NCBI GenBank assembly: GCA_036003885.1
Contig: DASYSA010000504.1
Span: forward strand, 1-7,433
Reading direction: 5' to 3'
Source: DASYSA01 sp036003885
Lineage (GTDB): Bacteria; Acidobacteriota; Blastocatellia; UBA7656
Length of the DNA stretch: 7,433 nucleotides
Part shown: in pieces, positions 6,029 to 7,433 of the stretch
Layout: each line of letters opens with the position of its first letter
How positions within the stretch are numbered: the stretch's first letter is position 1
Translations under genes and position numbers: made by a program
The notes under the pieces: model-generated
Seen by the model: the letters and a program-made list of their open reading frames with translations, nothing else
Told to the model about the DNA's origin: nothing
Databases searched by the model: none

Positions 6029-6163
6029 GTTTCGCGTTTTGGGTTTCGCGTTCCGCGTTTCGCGGTTTGCGTTTTGGCGTTTCTTGCAGTCAGCGGTCGA
6101 GATCATGAGACCTAACGAAATGAGAAGTCGGGAACGCGGAACGCGAAACGCAAAACGCGAAAC
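6029..6163. repeat. Inverted repeat built of GTTTCGC-type heptamers, between PadR and permease
   Basis: Positions 6029-6059 and 6133-6163 are 31-bp inverted copies with one mismatch. The left arm reads as 7-bp units GTTTCGC, GTTTTGG, GTTTCGC, GTTCCGC and continues with weaker copies (GTTTCGC, GGTTTGC, GTTTTGG) to about 6077. The right arm contains the reverse complements. The 73-bp spacer shows no gene. The element occupies almost the whole 152-bp space between the PadR stop (6170) and the permease start (6017). In the PadR-permease transcript it would fold into a long stable hairpin. Confidence 0.88.
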
Positions 6164-6169
6164 GGTCTT

Positions 6170-6505
6170 TTACGACGTCGCTTCGAGCGCGAGAAAGATC
6201 GCCGCGGCAATCCGTTCCCAGTTGGCAGTCTCGGTTTCGAGATTCCGCCGTCCGCTTCTCGTAAGCTTGTAGTATTTTGCTCTGCGCCGATTCTCCGACT
6301 CGCCCCATTCCGATGCGAGCCAGCCCTTTTCCTCGAGGCGGTGGAGAGCTGGAAAGAGCGACCCCGGTTTTGGATGAAACGTCCCCCGGGTAATTTGATT
6401 GATGCGCCGCGCGATCCCGAGGCCATGGTCCGGTCCCAGACCCAGCGTTTTGAGGATGAGCAGATCTAGCGTGCCTTGCAGAAGGTCGGCTGTAGCTCCT
6501 GACAT
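6170..6505 (-). CDS. PadR-family transcriptional regulator (short form)
   Basis: A 111-residue regulator with the PadR winged helix over nearly its whole length: LLQGTLDLLILKTLGLGPDHGLGIARRI (helices 1-2, residues 8-35), GSLFPALHRLEEKGWLASEW (recognition helix and start of the wing, 48-67), RRRAKYYKLTRSGRRNLETET (wing and last helix, 73-93). The start at ATG 6505 has AGGAGG five bases upstream. The short C-terminus puts it in the small PadR subgroup (PadR-s2/LmrR size) that dimerises by one helix. In Acidobacteriota such genes typically precede ADOP permeases, and here the permease follows in the same direction 152 bp later. PadR proteins usually repress their own promoter and release it on binding a small molecule. 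The palindromes around the promoter fit that model. Confidence 0.95.
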   Translation of the reverse strand: MSGATADLLQGTLDLLILKTLGLGPDHGLGIARRINQITRGTFHPKPGSLFPALHRLEEKGWLASEWGESENRRRAKYYKLTRSGRRNLETETANWERIAAAIFLALEATS

Positions 6506-6513
6506 GAGTTCCT

Positions 6514-6532
6514 CCTATAGACAGTCTGTAGG
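6514..6532 (-). promoter_or_regulatory. Candidate PadR operator 1 (covers start site and ribosome-binding site)
   Basis: CCTA-N11-TAGG centred on 6523. It is the core of a larger 27-bp palindrome (6510-6536) in which 12 of 13 base pairs of the two arms match. It overlaps the -10 hexamer, the likely transcription start near 6526 and the AGGAGG ribosome-binding site, so a bound dimer would block transcription of padR and the permease. The palindrome is seen; binding is inferred. Confidence 0.6.
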
Positions 6533-6561
6533 AGGATAAGGCGCGACCTATCGAATGTCAA
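6533..6561 (-). promoter_or_regulatory. Sigma-70 type promoter of the PadR-ADOP operon
   Basis: On the minus strand a perfect -35 hexamer TTGACA (6561-6556) is followed at the ideal 17-bp spacing by TATCCT (6538-6533), which matches four of the six bases of TATAAT. Transcription would start near 6526, about 20 bases before the PadR ATG. Two palindromes overlap its two hexamers. Confidence 0.7.
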
Positions 6562-6565
6562 TAGG
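6547..6565 (-). promoter_or_regulatory. Candidate PadR operator 2 (covers the -35 element)
   Basis: A second CCTA-N11-TAGG site of the same 19-bp length, with arms CCTAT/ATAGG, centred on 6556. Its inner part is less symmetric than operator 1 (7 of 9 half-site pairs match). The centres of the two sites are 33 bp apart, about three helical turns, so dimers would bind on the same face of the DNA. Confidence 0.5.
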
Positions 6566-6570
6566 AGAGG

Positions 6571-6633
6571 AGGAGAAATGCGAATTGCGAGTTTCGAATT
6601 GGCGTCACGCGCAGTCAGTAAGAGTGCCCTGTC
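6571..6633. other. Spacer between PadR promoter and EF-hand terminator, weak heptamer periodicity
   Basis: No gene is seen between the PadR promoter region and the terminator of the EF-hand gene. Around 6577-6604 the bases read as imperfect 7-mers (AATGCGA, ATTGCGA, GTTTCGA, ATTGGCG), which could be a decayed member of the heptamer repeat class found elsewhere in the window. This is a weak call. Confidence 0.3.
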
Positions 6634-6670
6634 GAAAACAAGAAAGCCGGCGTCATCCTCGACGCCGGCT
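6634..6670 (-). terminator. Intrinsic terminator of the EF-hand gene
   Basis: A perfect 10-bp stem AGCCGGCGTC / GACGCCGGCT (6645-6654 and 6661-6670) with a 6-base loop is followed on the minus strand by TTCTTGTTTTC (6644-6634). It lies 26 bp after the EF-hand stop codon and separates that gene from the PadR promoter. Confidence 0.85.
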
Positions 6671-6696
6671 GAACAAGCCTCATACAGTTTGCAGAT

Positions 6697-7176
6697 CTAG
6701 TCCTGCGATGGAGGTCGGGTATTTCCGGTTGAATCCCCGCCTCTTCGCTTTCCGCGATGACGACCCCGGGACAGTTCGTCGCGAGTAATCGCGCCATCGT
6801 GATTGCTATCGAGCCGGTCGAATACGTCGGCAGCACCCTTCCACTCGTCACGCGAGATTCGGGAATCGCTGTTCTTATCCATTCTGCCCAACAACTTTTC
6901 GCCGCGCCGGCCCTGCCGCTCGCCGTGACGACGCGCCGCGGATTGTGCTTCGTCTTGCGATATGGAACCGTCGTGATTCTGATCGAGTCGGCTGAAGGCC
7001 TCGGGCCTGCGTTTCCACTCGTCAGCCGAAATCTTCCCGTCGCGATTGGTGTCGGCCCGCTGGAATAACCTGTTGGGATCATGATGACGACCCTGGCGGC
7101 GCTCTATCTGGGGCTGCTGACCGAAAGCAGCGCCCGCGACCAGCATAACAGCCGCCAGAATTAGGTATCGGTGCAT
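6697..7176 (-). CDS. Secreted protein with four EF-hand calcium-binding loops
   Basis: A 159-residue protein with a signal peptide (MHRYLILAAVMLVAGAAFG, likely cleaved at about residue 19-20) and four 12-residue EF-hand loops: DTNRDGKISADE (42-53), DQNHDGSISQDE (65-76), DKNSDSRISRDE (100-111) and DSNHDGAITRDE (123-134). They form two pairs, as in calmodulin-like domains. All loops keep Asp at 1, Asn at 3, Asp at 5 and Glu at 12; the third has Ser where Gly is usual at position 6, which may weaken its turn. The linkers and C-terminal tail are rich in Arg and Gly (RGRHRGKRRGG). The ATG at 7176 is preceded by a purine-rich AAGGGGGAAG. Calcium binding in the periplasm or outside the cell is likely from the loops; the biological role is unknown. 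It is monocistronic, ended by its own terminator. Confidence 0.9.
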   Translation of the reverse strand: MHRYLILAAVMLVAGAAFGQQPQIERRQGRHHDPNRLFQRADTNRDGKISADEWKRRPEAFSRLDQNHDGSISQDEAQSAARRHGERQGRRGEKLLGRMDKNSDSRISRDEWKGAADVFDRLDSNHDGAITRDELSRGRHRGKRRGGDSTGNTRPPSQD

Positions 7177-7254
7177 TGAACTTCCCCCTTGTAACTAAGA
7201 CTTTATCGTTTAGACGTCCGGCCTCTCCTGAAAGTCTGGAAGAGTTCACGGGTA

Positions 7255-7433
7255 AGAGGTCAGAGGTCAGAGGTCAGAGGTCAGAAGTCAGAAGTCAGAA
7301 GTCAGAGGTCAGAAGTCAGAGGTCAGAAGTCAGAGGTCAGAGGTCAGATGGCAGCACCAGTTCGGACCGATTGTTTCAGTTCGGACCCAATCAAACGACG
7401 CAGGGAACTGACCTCTGACGTCTGACCTCTGAC
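7255..7433. repeat. Heptanucleotide array AGAGGTC/AGAAGTC with inverted copies at the right edge
   Basis: Thirteen consecutive 7-bp units run from 7255 to 7345, each AGAGGTC or AGAAGTC, followed by one decayed unit AGATGGC. From 7408 to the window end the same unit occurs inverted (CTGACCT, CTGACGT, CTGACCT, CTGAC) and continues outside. The spacer (7346-7407) has no gene but holds an 11-bp direct repeat CAGTTCGGACC at 7358-7368 and 7377-7387. The structure matches the inverted-heptamer pattern of the element at 6029-6163 but with an unrelated unit. The 78 bp between this array and the EF-hand start (7177-7254) must hold that gene's promoter, though no convincing hexamers are visible. Confidence 0.92.

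Noticed and set aside
5619..6272. 217-codon plus-strand frame across permease start, repeat and PadR end
   Set aside because: It crosses two minus-strand genes and the inverted repeat, and has no recognisable domain.
7200..7254. CGTCTAA upstream of the EF-hand gene as an ECF -10 element
   Set aside because: The only plausible -35 (TGAACT) is 26 bp away instead of 16-17, so the match does not hold.
7255..7345. Possible CRISPR or protein-coding repeat in the heptamer array
   Set aside because: The period is 7 bp with no spacers. An open plus-strand frame (7176-7418) gives only a periodic SEVRSQR-type peptide that follows from the repeat, and it has no gene-like start region.

Overview
The window looks like chromosomal DNA from an Acidobacteriota bacterium, possibly of the Blastocatellia/Solibacter type. 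The main reason is a very large MacB/FtsX-type permease with an N-terminal prefix domain and duplicated permease modules (the acidobacterial duplicated orphan permease, ADOP, architecture) placed directly after a short PadR regulator. GC-rich coding sequence and gene-border repeat arrays fit this. The assignment is inference from gene content; there is no rRNA or marker gene here.

Layout. (1) Positions 1-1847, all minus strand, hold an envelope-stress type operon. In transcription order it is a secreted Spy/CpxP-like protein (1847-1347), an ECF sigma factor (1242 or 1281 to 688), a zinc-finger anti-sigma factor with one membrane span (659-171), and the start of a membrane-anchored protein that begins like the CnrX/Spy class (181 to beyond position 1). 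A good ECF-type promoter (1917-1945) lies ahead of the first gene and suggests autoregulation. (2) Positions 1848-2237 hold that promoter and a 3.6-copy, 49-bp tandem repeat. (3) Positions 2238-2465 (minus) encode a short DUF433 antitoxin-like protein without its usual toxin partner. (4) Positions 2590-3063 (plus) encode a VOC-fold protein with a histone H1-like lysine/alanine/proline tail. (5) Positions 3064-3218, between two converging genes, hold a degraded inverted heptamer-repeat element. (6) Positions 3219-6505 (minus) are a PadR-ADOP pair, split by a 31-bp inverted repeat also built of heptamers. PadR has a clear sigma-70 type promoter overlapped by two matching palindromes 33 bp apart. 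(7) Positions 6697-7176 (minus) encode a secreted protein with four EF-hand loops, ending in a strong intrinsic terminator. (8) Positions 7255-7433 hold a 13-copy heptamer array with inverted copies at the window edge.

How it fits together. The sigma/anti-sigma/periplasmic-sensor order resembles the CnrYXH (cobalt-nickel) logic, in which a periplasmic Spy-fold sensor controls an anti-sigma factor. Here a second, soluble Spy-like protein is added as the first gene. The PadR-ADOP pair looks like a self-regulated membrane export or lipoprotein-handling unit with no ATPase nearby. The EF-hand protein is an independent periplasmic or secreted calcium-binding candidate. A recurring theme is 7-bp-periodic, inverted repeat arrays at gene borders, with different heptamer sequences at different sites.
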